Source: Bacteroidota bacterium | Lineage (GTDB): Bacteria; Bacteroidota; Bacteroidia; Bacteroidales; F082 | NCBI GenBank assembly: GCA_016845105.1 | Contig: JAERTF010000170.1 | Coordinates: 1 to 64,000, forward strand | Reading direction: 5' to 3' | DNA: 64,000 nucleotides | Notes under the pieces: model-generated | Database searches by the model: none | Told to the model about the DNA's origin: nothing | The model's input: only the letters and a program-made list of their open reading frames with translations | Made by a program: the position numbers and the translations under genes | Part shown: piece by piece, positions 37,000 to 48,845 of the stretch | Layout: every line of letters begins with the position of its first letter | Position numbering within the stretch: position 1 is the stretch's first letter

Positions 37000-37740
37000 A
37001 TGAAAGCAATTATACTTGCTGCGGGAATGGGTTCTAGGTTAAAAACTATCACGAACAATAAGCCCAAAGCTCTTGTGGAAATAAATGGCATTACTATGTT
37101 AGAAACAGTAATTTCAAATTTAAAAACGCAAGGGGTGAAAAAGTTTTTAGTAAATATTCACCATTTTGGGGATAAGATTATTGAATACCTTAATATTAAC
37201 AACAACTTTGGAGTAGATATTAGAATCTCGGATGAGAGAGAATTACTTCTCGACACAGGTGGCGCAATACTTCATGCCAAAAAGTTTATTGAAGGTACGG
37301 AACCTGTATTAATTCATAATGTTGATATTATTTCGGATTTTAGTTTGATTGACTTACTATCATATCATAGAGAACAAAACTGTTTAGCAACCCTTTGTGT
37401 GAGAAAAAGAGATTCTCAAAGAGGATTACTTTTTAACAATGCCAATAGACTAATTGGATGGACAAACCTTAGTAAAAATAAATATAAATGGGTAGATAAT
37501 CCGAGTACAGATTATAAACTACTAGCGTATAGCGGGGTATACCTGATTAACCCAGAATTTGCAAAAAAGATAAATCAAAAACTAAAATTTTCAATTATTG
37601 ATACATGGCTTGATCTTGCAAAAAACAATAATATTTCGGGTTTCATCGACTATTCAAACACATGGTTTGACTTAGGTACAATAGAAAAGATTAATGAAGC
37701 TGAAAATAAACTAAACATTAACCGTGACAAGATTTCTTAG
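37000..37740 (+). CDS. Nucleotidyltransferase family protein (MurU/RmlA-like sugar-1-phosphate nucleotidyltransferase)
   Basis: MKAIILAAGMGSRLKTITNNKPKALVEINGITMLE; DTGGAILHA; HNVDIISDF. Confidence 0.88.
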   Translation: MKAIILAAGMGSRLKTITNNKPKALVEINGITMLETVISNLKTQGVKKFLVNIHHFGDKIIEYLNINNNFGVDIRISDERELLLDTGGAILHAKKFIEGTEPVLIHNVDIISDFSLIDLLSYHREQNCLATLCVRKRDSQRGLLFNNANRLIGWTNLSKNKYKWVDNPSTDYKLLAYSGVYLINPEFAKKINQKLKFSIIDTWLDLAKNNNISGFIDYSNTWFDLGTIEKINEAENKLNINRDKIS

Positions 37741-40564
37741 AAATGCAGCTCAAAAGATATTAGCTGATGGCTTTACTGGAGCAAACTCAGTTATAATTCT
37801 TCCTAACCGAAGGTCTGAATTATTTCTCAAAAAAGAGCTGAAAAGTTTAGCTGAAGAAGATATTTGGCTACCCGACTTTTATCCAATCGACGAATTCATT
37901 CAAAAAACAAGTGGATTACGAAAAGCTAATAATATTGATTTGAGTTTTGAACTATTTGAAATTCACTGCAAAATAGAAGGATCAAATGCCAAAACAATCG
38001 ATGAATTTTTAACCTGGGCACCAGTAATAATTTCCGATTTTAACGATATCGATAATTCGTTGGCCAACCCAAAAGAAATATTTGAACAACTGTCTGCCAT
38101 AAAAGCTATTAAAGCATGGAATCCTGATGGAAGTCCCCTAACAGAATTACAGTTGAAGCATCTTCACTTTTTTAATTCAATGTACGAATATTATGCTGAA
38201 TTTACCTCAGCGTTATTGAATAAAAGTATAGGATATCAAGGTCAAATAAATAGATACCTATGTGATAAAATTACAAATCTAAAAAATGGTTTTGATTGGG
38301 ACAATTATTTATTAATAGGTATCAATGCATTGTCGGAAGCTGAATTGCAAATCTTCGATTTCATAAATAAAAATTACCATACAGATTTTATTTGGGATGT
38401 AGATAATTTCTATTACAGCAATAACGATAATGGGAATAAACATCATGAGGCAGGCAAGCATATACATCATATAATCAAGAGGTTAAAGCTAAATGCCCCG
38501 GAATCAATTAGTAGCTATTTGACTAAATCAGAGAAGTCCATTAGAATCTATGGTGTACCTAAGAATGTAGGACAAGCAAAATACATTGGTCAGGAACTTA
38601 AGTTAAATTCAAATCTTCATACCGAATCAGTTGATGAGGGTAGTAACTCGAATACTGCCATTGTACTTGCAAACGAGCAATTGTTAATTCCATTATTAAA
38701 CTCTCTTCCATCTTCATATAAGGATAATGAAATACCATACAACTTAACGTTAGGATATCCACTAAAAAACAGCCAAATAGATCATTTTTTTAATTCATGG
38801 GTGGATATTCATATATCATTAAATCATAACAAGACTACAATTAATTCAAATGAGTTCATAAGTCTAATAAGCAACCCCTATGTTAAACAACTATTATTTA
38901 AAAATGAATTTGCCACCAACGCAATATTTGGAAATATTAATGCAAATAATATAACTTCCATATCAGCAGAAAACCTTAAGGATTTACTGCAAAAAACTAA
39001 CGCTGATTCATACTCGTTAATGCGTAAAATAATCAACTTTGGGTATAATTCGAATATTTTAATGATCCTTGAAAATCTTAGCTCAACTCTTTATGAGAGT
39101 AGTGGAATCATTGAGAAACAAAACATACTATTTCGCGAACAAACTAGTTCATTGAAAAAAATCATTAGTAAACTAATTTTAATTGTTTCGCGATATCAAA
39201 ATATAATCAACATTCATACCTTAAAAAAGATCGGTAATCAGATTATAAAACAAAGTAACATAAACTTAGTAGGTGAACCATTGCATGGGATTCAAATAAT
39301 GGGAATGCTGGAAACACGGACACTTGACTTTGATAATGTATATATTCTATCGGTTAATGAAGGTGTATTACCGAAAACAACAGACATTGATTCGTTTATT
39401 CCAATTGATATAAGATTACAACATAAATTACCTTTACCATCAGATAAATCAGACATATATTCCTACCATTTCTACAGACTCCTTCAGCGCTCAAAACAAG
39501 TTACTTTGGTGTACAACTCTGATACAGATAAGCTGGGAAGTGGAGAAAAAAGCAGATTTATACTCCAAATAGAAAATGAACTTTGTAAATTAAACCCCAA
39601 AATTCGTTTGAGTAATGAAATTATAACCACCGACATATCAGCATCAATTCATACTGAAAAACCAATTGAAGTTGAGAAAAGCGATGAAATTATTAATATT
39701 ATCAAACAGAAATTTATTTCTGGATACTCAGCATCATTAATAAATACTTATATAGCATGCCCACTTAAGTTTTATTTTTCTCAATTACTTAATCTAAATA
39801 CAAAAACAAATGTAGGACAACAAATAGAAGCGAATACGTTTGGGACAATAATACATGAGGTGTTAGAAAATATCTACAAACCAACTATTGGACAAGAACT
39901 AAACCCAGAAATACTAAAAAAAGCATTCCCTATTGTAAGAGAAACAATTACTTCAAGTTTCAATAAATATTTTAGTTTGAGTGAAATATTTTCAGGTAAG
40001 AACTTACTTTTATTTGAAATGGCAAATAATATCGTCAACAACTTTATTAAATGGGAAACAAAAAACCTACAAAGAGCCCGCTATAAATTGTTGTATGTTG
40101 AAAAAAAGACATCCGTACAAATAACAACAAAAGATACTCCCATTGTTTTTAAAGGTGTGATCGACAGGGTTGATAAAATTATTCCAAATGGAAATATCAG
40201 AATAATTGATTACAAAACAGGTAGCGTCAAACACAGCGAACTTATTGTAAATAATACTGATGACTTAATAACCAACCCAAATTTTGCGAAAGCCTTTCAG
40301 GTAACCTTCTATGCCTGGTTATTTAATAAGCAAAATGAAAATATACCAACTGAAAGTGGTATCATTAGTACCAGAAATATCTCCAAAGGTTTTATTCCTC
40401 TAGTGATTAAAGAATTTAGTAATATCAACAATTATTTCGAAATATTTGAAGAATCATTACTAGATATAAGTACAGAAATAGTAAATCAAAATATACCATT
40501 CGTGCAAACACAAGATAAGCAACGCTGTACATACTGTGACTACAAATCTATTTGCAATAAATAG
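37724..40564 (+). CDS. AddB-like PD-(D/E)XK nuclease family protein with Fe-S cluster-type cysteines
   Basis: IIDYKTGS nuclease motif; SLINTYIACPLKFYFSQLL and C-terminal CTYCDYKSIC; inactive-helicase-like middle (YILSVNEGVLPK, RLLQRSKQVTLVYN). Confidence 0.85.
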   Translation: MTRFLRNAAQKILADGFTGANSVIILPNRRSELFLKKELKSLAEEDIWLPDFYPIDEFIQKTSGLRKANNIDLSFELFEIHCKIEGSNAKTIDEFLTWAPVIISDFNDIDNSLANPKEIFEQLSAIKAIKAWNPDGSPLTELQLKHLHFFNSMYEYYAEFTSALLNKSIGYQGQINRYLCDKITNLKNGFDWDNYLLIGINALSEAELQIFDFINKNYHTDFIWDVDNFYYSNNDNGNKHHEAGKHIHHIIKRLKLNAPESISSYLTKSEKSIRIYGVPKNVGQAKYIGQELKLNSNLHTESVDEGSNSNTAIVLANEQLLIPLLNSLPSSYKDNEIPYNLTLGYPLKNSQIDHFFNSWVDIHISLNHNKTTINSNEFISLISNPYVKQLLFKNEFATNAIFGNINANNITSISAENLKDLLQKTNADSYSLMRKIINFGYNSNILMILENLSSTLYESSGIIEKQNILFREQTSSLKKIISKLILIVSRYQNIINIHTLKKIGNQIIKQSNINLVGEPLHGIQIMGMLETRTLDFDNVYILSVNEGVLPKTTDIDSFIPIDIRLQHKLPLPSDKSDIYSYHFYRLLQRSKQVTLVYNSDTDKLGSGEKSRFILQIENELCKLNPKIRLSNEIITTDISASIHTEKPIEVEKSDEIINIIKQKFISGYSASLINTYIACPLKFYFSQLLNLNTKTNVGQQIEANTFGTIIHEVLENIYKPTIGQELNPEILKKAFPIVRETITSSFNKYFSLSEIFSGKNLLLFEMANNIVNNFIKWETKNLQRARYKLLYVEKKTSVQITTKDTPIVFKGVIDRVDKIIPNGNIRIIDYKTGSVKHSELIVNNTDDLITNPNFAKAFQVTFYAWLFNKQNENIPTESGIISTRNISKGFIPLVIKEFSNINNYFEIFEESLLDISTEIVNQNIPFVQTQDKQRCTYCDYKSICNK

Positions 40565-40674
40565 CAATATATGTAAGTGCCTAGTAAATAATATGACTCC
40601 ATTTTCTTTTATCGCCAAAAAAAAATTATTTTTGCTATAATAACAAATTGTTGTTACAAAAATAGCACTTCACC

Positions 40675-42705
40675 ATGCACGTTGAAAAGTACAATATTCT
40701 TTTGGTTGATGACAGACCAGAGAACCTTATCACCCTTGAAGGTATTTTAGAAAGTCCTGAACTTGTAATACATACTGCAAATTCTGGCAATGAAGCATTA
40801 GGCATGTTATTAGAACATGATTTTGCATTGGTTTTAATGGATGTCCAGATGCCTGGTATGGATGGTTTTGAAACAGCCGAGATAATGCGGAGCAACGAAA
40901 AAACAAAACAAATACCCATAATCTTTGTTACTGCAATAAGCAAGCAACGGAAACATATTTTCAGGGGTTATAGAGCCGGGGCTGTTGACTATTTGTATAA
41001 GCCTCTAGATCTTGAAATTTTAAAGAGTAAAATGTCGGCTTTCATTGAATTCTTTAAACATAGAACAGCACTGCAAGAAACCACCAAAGAACTACAAAAA
41101 ACTGTTAAAGAGTTAAATGAAGCAAAAACATTAGCCGAAAATGCAACGAATACAAAAAGCCTTTTTTTAGCCTCAATGAGTCATGAAATAAGAACTCCTC
41201 TCAATGGTATTATTGGGATGGCGGACCTTGGGCTAATGGACTCTGATCTTTCAGGTTTGCAGAAGGAAAGACTTGAAGATATTAAGAAATCGGGACAAAC
41301 TTTATTGGAAATAATAAATGACATTCTTGATATTTCGAAAGTTGAAGCAGATGCTTTCGAATTAGAAGAAATTGAATTTAGTATAAGAGAGCTTGTTGAA
41401 AGGATATTTAATACAATTAGCATAAAAGCACTTGAGAGCCAAAATGAATTGATTTGTGATATAGACAATGATATTCCTGATATCATTATTGGCGATCCTC
41501 TTAGACTTAAGCAAATACTAACCAATTTGCTTAATAATGCTAGTAAATTTACAAATAATGGTGTTATCACATTGTCAATAAAACTAATAGATAATATTGA
41601 GGAACAACTTCGCATTGAATTTTGTGTTGCTGACACCGGAATAGGCATTTCTGAAGATTCAATTGAAAAGCTTTTTGCAACCTATACACAAGCTGATGCC
41701 TCCATCACAAGAAAACATGGAGGTACTGGACTTGGACTAAATATTTCCCAAAAATTGGTTAACCTAATGGGGGGAACAATAACAGCTAAAAGCGAAATTG
41801 ATAAAGGAAGCCAGTTTAGTTTTACACTAAATCTAATTTCGGGCGAACAACTAACTGAAGAACCACTAATTGGAAACATTGCAACTTCAAAAGATTTCAA
41901 AATACTTATAATAGATAATAATGTAGAAGCCGGAGAAGTGCTTACCAAAATACTGGAAAGCTTTGGACTAAGTAGCACTTTTGCAGAATCACTTGAAGAG
42001 GGTGTTAAAATTTTAAGTAAAGATAAATACCAACTGTTATTTATTGATTTTATGTTAAATGAAATGACAGGCGATAAAATTGTTGATGAACTTAATAAAC
42101 AATTTGTTGAGAATAAGTTTGATATTGTATTTCTATCACAAATCAAATCATCAATAGAAGTAAACAAGCTACAAAAAACTAAAAACTACGATTTTATTAC
42201 CAAACCCATACTGCGAACAAAAGTAAAAGCATTTCTCGACAATAAATATGGAGATATCTCATTTGATGATGAAAATCAGCCTACAGTAATAGAAACTGAC
42301 AATACCAAAGAACAAAAAAACGAAGCTGTTAAAATACTAGTTGCCGAAGATCAGAATATTAACATGAAAATAATTACCCAGCTACTGCAAAAAAAGGGAT
42401 GGGAAGTTATACCAGCTGATAATGGTAAAATTGCTGTTGAAAAATATAAGGAACAATGTGACAACCTTAAATTAGTTTTAATGGATGTACAAATGCCTGA
42501 AATGGATGGGTTATCTGCAACAGAAAATATACGCAAATTTGAAAAAGGTACAAAAAGACATATTCCAATATTAGCAATGACAGCTTTTGCCATGAAAGGT
42601 GATAAGGAAAAATGCCTCGCAGCTGGTATGGACTATTACATATCAAAACCCATAAATCCAGTTGAATTATATGAAATAGTAGAGAAGTATATTTATAGTA
42701 GCTAA
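40675..42705 (+). CDS. Hybrid histidine kinase REC-HisKA-HATPase-REC(divergent)-REC
   Basis: [48 protein letters not shown]; second [14 protein letters not shown]...[12 protein letters not shown]; third [16 protein letters not shown]. Confidence 0.93.
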   Translation: MHVEKYNILLVDDRPENLITLEGILESPELVIHTANSGNEALGMLLEHDFALVLMDVQMPGMDGFETAEIMRSNEKTKQIPIIFVTAISKQRKHIFRGYRAGAVDYLYKPLDLEILKSKMSAFIEFFKHRTALQETTKELQKTVKELNEAKTLAENATNTKSLFLASMSHEIRTPLNGIIGMADLGLMDSDLSGLQKERLEDIKKSGQTLLEIINDILDISKVEADAFELEEIEFSIRELVERIFNTISIKALESQNELICDIDNDIPDIIIGDPLRLKQILTNLLNNASKFTNNGVITLSIKLIDNIEEQLRIEFCVADTGIGISEDSIEKLFATYTQADASITRKHGGTGLGLNISQKLVNLMGGTITAKSEIDKGSQFSFTLNLISGEQLTEEPLIGNIATSKDFKILIIDNNVEAGEVLTKILESFGLSSTFAESLEEGVKILSKDKYQLLFIDFMLNEMTGDKIVDELNKQFVENKFDIVFLSQIKSSIEVNKLQKTKNYDFITKPILRTKVKAFLDNKYGDISFDDENQPTVIETDNTKEQKNEAVKILVAEDQNINMKIITQLLQKKGWEVIPADNGKIAVEKYKEQCDNLKLVLMDVQMPEMDGLSATENIRKFEKGTKRHIPILAMTAFAMKGDKEKCLAAGMDYYISKPINPVELYEIVEKYIYSS

Positions 42706-42733
42706 GATTTAACTTAACAACTTTTTTCTTTAT

Positions 42734-45700
42734 ATGAGCAACAATTTTCTAAATTATAACGAATCTTCCACCTGGGAAAAACTAAAATTCTCGTTAAAAT
42801 CCTGGAAATATATTGGAGTTGGTAAATCATTGTTAATATGGTTTTTAGCAATATCAATAATACCACTTGCTACTGTAAGCTTTATTAATTATTTAAATGC
42901 ATATAAAGGATTAACAATTGTAGCTGATAAGTCATTGAGCGCATCATCTCAATTGCGATTGAAGTACCTCAATACATATTTCGATGGTGCAATTGATGTT
43001 CTTAAAATAACTTCATCTTCACATGCTCGTCTTTCGGTATTTGAAGAATTAGATAATGAATTGATTAGCAGCAATGTGCCATTAATTGATTTTATTAAAA
43101 CTGATGAGTGGAAAGAAACAACTTTTAAACTTAGAAAAGAGTTCGAACAAATAATAATTGAAAATGATTACTATAATTTCCTATTCATTGATATTGCTGG
43201 AAATGTTATATTCTCAGTAAAAAATGAAAACATATTAGGTAAAAACATTTTTTCTGATGATATTAGAACCAGCCTTCTAAGTAAAACTGCACGCAAATCA
43301 CTCGAAACCGGTGAGATACTTTTTTCCGATCTTGATTATTTTGAACCTAGTTATAATATTATTTCTGGTTTTTTCATTAAACCAGCAATTAATGATAAAG
43401 GGGAAACAATAGGTTTACTAGCCCTTCAAATCACAGTTGATGGATTGAATAGAATGATTCAACAAGAAGCTGGCTATGGCGAAACCGGTCAGGCATTTTT
43501 AGTTGGTGAAGATCTGAACCTAAGATCAGCAACAAGATTTGGTAGTAAATCAGACATCTTAAATAAAAAAATAGTTAATGATAAAACACGAGACTGGAAA
43601 GACTATTTATTACATAAAAATGATTTGGATTATTTAATAAGTAAGAAGCTTGATGACGATAGAGTATCAAATTATGATTCTGATGGTAAGGGTAATTACG
43701 TTATGGGAATTTACAGAAACATTGATGAATTATCACCACTGGGAGTACAATGGGCTCTTTTTGAGGAAATTGAGCACACGGAAGCTTTTGCTTATGCTCG
43801 TCGATTAAGTGATATTGTTAAGATTTCGTTTATAATAACAATACTTGTAGTTTTCTTTATTTCATTACTTGTTACACGTTGGTTTGTAAATCCAATAAAG
43901 CAACTTTCATCGTGGGGAAAAGAAGTTGCCATTGGAATTCTGGCACCTAAAACCATTAAAGCTCCTCCAAACGAAGTTGGGGATATGAGTACTACGTTTA
44001 ACCGACTTGTCACATCTTTAACTTCATATGCCAATATTACCAGACAAATGGCAAAAGGAGACTATAGTGAAAATGTTGAGATTCGTAGTAAGAATGATAT
44101 ACTTGGTAATTCTCTTAATCAAATGATTGAGAGTCTAAAATCAGTAATAAAACAAGCAAATACAATCGCACAAGGCGATTATTCAACAGTTATTGTCCCT
44201 AGAAGTGAAAACGACAGCCTTGGTAAATCGCTATATTTGATGACCGAAACACTGCGTAAAAATGCAATCGAAATAGAACAACAAGATTGGTTAAAAACCG
44301 GACTCAACGAACTACAATCAACCATTAAAGGCAACACAGATATTGCTGAGCTAACAAATAATATCATCACTTTCTTTTGCACATACCTTGGAGCTCAATT
44401 AGGTATTATGTACTTAGTCGAAGAGGATGAATTACACCTTAGTTCTTCATACGCCTTAAAGCACATCGACAAAACCAACCTAAAAATAATAAAGAAGGGT
44501 GAAGGAGCATTAGGTCAAGCGTTTATAGAGCAGAAGCGAATAACTATTTCGGATAATTCGGATAATAAACTTCCCGTTTTTAATTATGGTGTTGGAGAAC
44601 AAGAACTCAGACACTATATAATTGTACCTTTTATTAATGCAGATAGCGTGATTGCAGTTATGGAGTTGGGATTAATTAATAACCTAACTGATAATGAATT
44701 ATTATTTATTGATACAGCTGCCAAAGATATTGCGCTTTCGATAATAACACTGCAATCACATATTAAGGTTTTAGAACTACTTGAACGTACTCAGGATCAA
44801 GCCAAGGAGCTTGAAGTTCAGCAAGAAGAGCTCAGACAAACCAATGAAGAACTATTTGAGCAAACCAATGCATTAAAAACTTCTGAAGAAAACCTTCAAT
44901 CACAAAAAGAAGAGCTAAAGGTTACCAACGAGGAACTGGAGGAACGTAGTAAAACACTTGAAATACAACGAGATTCAATTAAGAAAAAGAACAAAGAATT
45001 AGAAATTGCCAGAAAGGATATTGAGTTAAAAGCCAAGGATCTTGAATTAGCAAGTAAATATAAATCCGAATTCCTGGCAAATATGTCGCATGAACTACGA
45101 ACACCGTTAAATAGTATTATTGTTCTATCTCAATTGATGGCAGAAAACAAAAAGAACCACCTTGATGATAAAGAAAAACAATTCTCAAAAACCATTAACT
45201 CTTCCGGTATAGATCTATTAAATTTAATTAATGATATCTTAGATTTATCAAAAGTTGAGTCAGGCAAGATTGAATTAAATATTGACAGACTCTATTTTGA
45301 TGACCTAAAGTCTTATATCGAAACAACCTTTGGTGAAATAATGAAGGAAAAGGGCATAAAGCTCAATGTAAAAATAAACAAAAACGTACCGGAATATATA
45401 ACAAGTGATATCCAGCGTGTTCATCAAGTTATAAAGAATTTATTTTCAAATGCCATAAAATTCACAAGCTCTGGTGAAATTAGTTTGGTTATTAGTAAGA
45501 CCTCAAAAAATACCACTCTAAATAATCCACAATTAGAAAGCAATCGTACGATTGCAATATCTGTAATAGATACCGGAATAGGAATACCTGAAAAGAAGCA
45601 ACATGTAATCTTTGAGGCTTTTAAGCAGGCTGATGGAACAACTAGTCGAAAATATGGTGGTACAGGACTTGGTTTAAGTATCTCTAAAAACTTTTCACAA

Positions 45701-47128
45701 CTTTTGGGTGGTGAAATGCAATTAAAGAGTACAGAAGGAAAAGGTTCCACATTTACTCTTTATCTCCCATATGAATTAATAGCTACTGAATCAGAGGAAT
45801 CCTTTATAGATGATGAAGATGAACTTATCTCGGATATAACTAATGAAAGTGAAGAAATAAAATATGAGAATAAGAATGCATTTATGGATAAGAATTCATC
45901 AATTGTTAAACAATCGAATAGCAATATTATAGATGACACTAACAATATATTTGAAGAGGATAAGGTTGTTCTTATAATTGAAGATGATTATAATTTTGCC
46001 TCAGTATTATATAGCTTATCACATGATCACGACTTTAAAGCCATCATAGCATTAGATGGAGAAACAGGACTGCATCTGGCTGATTATCATAATCCAAAAG
46101 CCATAATTCTAGATATTGGCCTCCCCGGAATGGATGGTTACGAAGTTATGAAACGTCTAAAACTCAATCCAAAAACCCGACATATTCCAGTTCATTTTAT
46201 TTCTGCAGTTGATTCAGATATTAAAGCCTTTAAAATGGGCGCAATTGGATACCTCACCAAACCTGTTGAAAAAGAACAAATTGATAATGTATTTGATAAA
46301 ATTGAAAAGATTATATCAAAACCCATCAAAAAACTCATTATTGTTGAAGACGAAGAAATAATGAGAAAGAGCATCATTAATCTGATGAAAGGTGAGAATA
46401 TAGTAATTACAGATGTAGAATCTGGAAAAGAAGCCTTTGATAAAGTATCACAAGAAGAGTTTGACTGCATGATACTTGATTTAGGATTAAAAGATATGAC
46501 TGGCTTCGAACTACTTGATATGTTTGAAAAAGAAAAAGTAGCAACTGACTTACCAATTATAATTTACACAGGGAGAGAACTATCACTTGAAGAAAATGAC
46601 AACCTAAAGAAATACTCACAAAGTATCATCCTTAAAGGAGCAAGATCATTTGAAAGATTGTTGGCAGAAACTACCTTGTTCCTTCATCAAGTTGAATCAA
46701 AGCTTCCTGATGACAAGAAAAAAATGCTCGAAAAAATCCACGGAAAAGGTGATGTACTTAAAGGAAAGACAATACTTGTTGTTGACGACGATATGAGAAA
46801 TGTTTTCGCCATTAGTAGTCTGCTTGAAAACAACCAAATTAAAGTTATTGTTGGAAAGAATGGAAAAGATGGAATTGATAAATTAAAGAAAAATAGCAAC
46901 ATTGATCTCGTTTTAATGGATATTATGATGCCTGAAATGGATGGTTATGAAGCAATGAGGCGAATTAGAAAAGAAAAGAAATATGAAACACTTCCTATTA
47001 TTGCCTTAACTGCAAAAGCAATGAAAGAAGATAGAGAAAAATGTATTGCTGCAGGAGCAAGTGAATACTTGTCAAAACCTGTGGAAAAAGATAAACTATT
47101 GTCATTACTTAGGGTTTGGCTATATTAA
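42734..47128 (+). CDS. Membrane hybrid histidine kinase: Cache-like sensor, HAMP, GAF, coiled coil, HisKA-HATPase, three REC domains
   Basis: TM segments flanking an extracytoplasmic region; HAMP; GAF-like 530-680 aa; long EELxxxNEELxEx coiled coil; MSHELRTPLNSIIV; RECs [39 protein letters not shown]. Confidence 0.92.
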   Translation: MSNNFLNYNESSTWEKLKFSLKSWKYIGVGKSLLIWFLAISIIPLATVSFINYLNAYKGLTIVADKSLSASSQLRLKYLNTYFDGAIDVLKITSSSHARLSVFEELDNELISSNVPLIDFIKTDEWKETTFKLRKEFEQIIIENDYYNFLFIDIAGNVIFSVKNENILGKNIFSDDIRTSLLSKTARKSLETGEILFSDLDYFEPSYNIISGFFIKPAINDKGETIGLLALQITVDGLNRMIQQEAGYGETGQAFLVGEDLNLRSATRFGSKSDILNKKIVNDKTRDWKDYLLHKNDLDYLISKKLDDDRVSNYDSDGKGNYVMGIYRNIDELSPLGVQWALFEEIEHTEAFAYARRLSDIVKISFIITILVVFFISLLVTRWFVNPIKQLSSWGKEVAIGILAPKTIKAPPNEVGDMSTTFNRLVTSLTSYANITRQMAKGDYSENVEIRSKNDILGNSLNQMIESLKSVIKQANTIAQGDYSTVIVPRSENDSLGKSLYLMTETLRKNAIEIEQQDWLKTGLNELQSTIKGNTDIAELTNNIITFFCTYLGAQLGIMYLVEEDELHLSSSYALKHIDKTNLKIIKKGEGALGQAFIEQKRITISDNSDNKLPVFNYGVGEQELRHYIIVPFINADSVIAVMELGLINNLTDNELLFIDTAAKDIALSIITLQSHIKVLELLERTQDQAKELEVQQEELRQTNEELFEQTNALKTSEENLQSQKEELKVTNEELEERSKTLEIQRDSIKKKNKELEIARKDIELKAKDLELASKYKSEFLANMSHELRTPLNSIIVLSQLMAENKKNHLDDKEKQFSKTINSSGIDLLNLINDILDLSKVESGKIELNIDRLYFDDLKSYIETTFGEIMKEKGIKLNVKINKNVPEYITSDIQRVHQVIKNLFSNAIKFTSSGEISLVISKTSKNTTLNNPQLESNRTIAISVIDTGIGIPEKKQHVIFEAFKQADGTTSRKYGGTGLGLSISKNFSQLLGGEMQLKSTEGKGSTFTLYLPYELIATESEESFIDDEDELISDITNESEEIKYENKNAFMDKNSSIVKQSNSNIIDDTNNIFEEDKVVLIIEDDYNFASVLYSLSHDHDFKAIIALDGETGLHLADYHNPKAIILDIGLPGMDGYEVMKRLKLNPKTRHIPVHFISAVDSDIKAFKMGAIGYLTKPVEKEQIDNVFDKIEKIISKPIKKLIIVEDEEIMRKSIINLMKGENIVITDVESGKEAFDKVSQEEFDCMILDLGLKDMTGFELLDMFEKEKVATDLPIIIYTGRELSLEENDNLKKYSQSIILKGARSFERLLAETTLFLHQVESKLPDDKKKMLEKIHGKGDVLKGKTILVVDDDMRNVFAISSLLENNQIKVIVGKNGKDGIDKLKKNSNIDLVLMDIMMPEMDGYEAMRRIRKEKKYETLPIIALTAKAMKEDREKCIAAGASEYLSKPVEKDKLLSLLRVWLY

Positions 47129-47246
47129 TCACCACAAACTAACCAAACTATTTGTAAGGCATAATAGTTAGAAGTATATTTTAAATTTTAAAAGTTACAT
47201 CCGGACAATGTCATTGATTGACTATCTGCCATCTTTAATATAAAAC

Positions 47247-48830
47247 ATGGATAAAAAGCCTAAAATATTAGTTGTTGACGATAGAGTTGAAAATATAGTT
47301 TCAATTACAGAGATACTAGATGGTCTTGACACTGAAATTGTTAGTGCACTATCAGGAAACGAAGCTCTGAGTCATAGTCTTTCAAATGATTTTGCTCTTG
47401 CTATAATTGATGTACAAATGCCAGAAATGGATGGATACGAATTGGTAGAAATTTTAAGAAACGCTCGAAAGACAAAGCATCTACCAATAATATTGGTTTC
47501 AGCAATTTACTCAGATGAGTTTTATATTAAAAAGGGTATTGATGCCGGAGCGCTTGACTTTATAACTAAACCAATAAAGTCGCCTTTACTTATCGGAAAA
47601 GTTCGAATTTTTATAGAACTATATAAGCAACAAGTAAAATTAAAAACTCTATTGAAAGAAAAGGACCGTGATGCACACGAACTCAAGATTGCTAAAGAGA
47701 AAGCGGAATATGCAACATATTCTAAATCAATTTTTTTAGCAAATATGTCTCATGAAATACGCACACCGCTCAATGGAATAATAGGCATGAGCGAGATTCT
47801 ATCGAAAACCGAACTAAACAAGTTACAGAAAGAATATCTAAACTCAATTAAGGTATCCGGAGAAGATTTACTAATTATAATAAACGATATTCTTGATTTT
47901 TCAAAAATTGAAGCAGGGCAGTTGCAAATTGAAAAAATATCATTTTCTTTATTTGACCAAATAAAAAACGTATTTAAAGTTCTAAAACTAAAAGCAGAAG
48001 AAAAGGGAATCAATCTTGATTATTCAATAAGCAACGATGTACCCGAATACATTAGTTCCGATCCATTACGAATAAAACAAATTTTAATTAACCTCCTTAA
48101 CAATGCCATTAAATTTACAGACCAAGGAGGAGTTAAACTTGTGGTATCTTGTAAGAATAATACAGATAATTTACTTGAGATTAAATTTAGTGTAACTGAT
48201 ACAGGAATAGGTATTAGTGAAGCTAATACCCTTAAAATGTTTAAGGAATTTACCCAAGCTGACTCATCAACAACACGCAAACATGGTGGTACAGGACTAG
48301 GTCTTACTATTTCGAAGAAGCTTTCTGAACTGATGCAAGGAAGCATTGGCGTTGAAAGTACCTTAGGTGAAGGTTCAACATTTTGGTTTACCATAAAAGC
48401 AAAGCATAGTAAAAAACCAAAGGTGCTTGCAAAGAAGGAAGAGAAAATCGACCTTCCAGAAAACATTAGAATTCTATTGGCAGAAGACAACTTAATAAAT
48501 CAGAAAGTTAGTTCTATAATGATTAAGCAAATTGGATATTCTTGCGATATTGCTGAAAATGGTGCCATTGCATTAAAAATGCATAAAGAAAACCCATATG
48601 ATTTAGTGTTTATGGATATCCTTATGCCCGTTATGGACGGTGTAGAAGCCACAAATCAAATTAGAAAATGGGAGGATGAAAAGGAAGTTGAAGATAAAAC
48701 AACAATAATCGCATTAACGGTAAATGCATTTAAAGAGGATATTGATAATTACCTCAACAATGGCATGAATTTCTATTTAAGCAAACCTCTTCGCATGCTT
48801 GATGTTGTTAAAGTATTGAAGCTCTTATAA
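47247..48830 (+). CDS. Hybrid histidine kinase REC-HisKA-HATPase-REC
   Basis: [55 protein letters not shown]. Confidence 0.93.
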   Translation: MDKKPKILVVDDRVENIVSITEILDGLDTEIVSALSGNEALSHSLSNDFALAIIDVQMPEMDGYELVEILRNARKTKHLPIILVSAIYSDEFYIKKGIDAGALDFITKPIKSPLLIGKVRIFIELYKQQVKLKTLLKEKDRDAHELKIAKEKAEYATYSKSIFLANMSHEIRTPLNGIIGMSEILSKTELNKLQKEYLNSIKVSGEDLLIIINDILDFSKIEAGQLQIEKISFSLFDQIKNVFKVLKLKAEEKGINLDYSISNDVPEYISSDPLRIKQILINLLNNAIKFTDQGGVKLVVSCKNNTDNLLEIKFSVTDTGIGISEANTLKMFKEFTQADSSTTRKHGGTGLGLTISKKLSELMQGSIGVESTLGEGSTFWFTIKAKHSKKPKVLAKKEEKIDLPENIRILLAEDNLINQKVSSIMIKQIGYSCDIAENGAIALKMHKENPYDLVFMDILMPVMDGVEATNQIRKWEDEKEVEDKTTIIALTVNAFKEDIDNYLNNGMNFYLSKPLRMLDVVKVLKLL

Positions 48831-48845
48831 AACTAGATTTAGATA

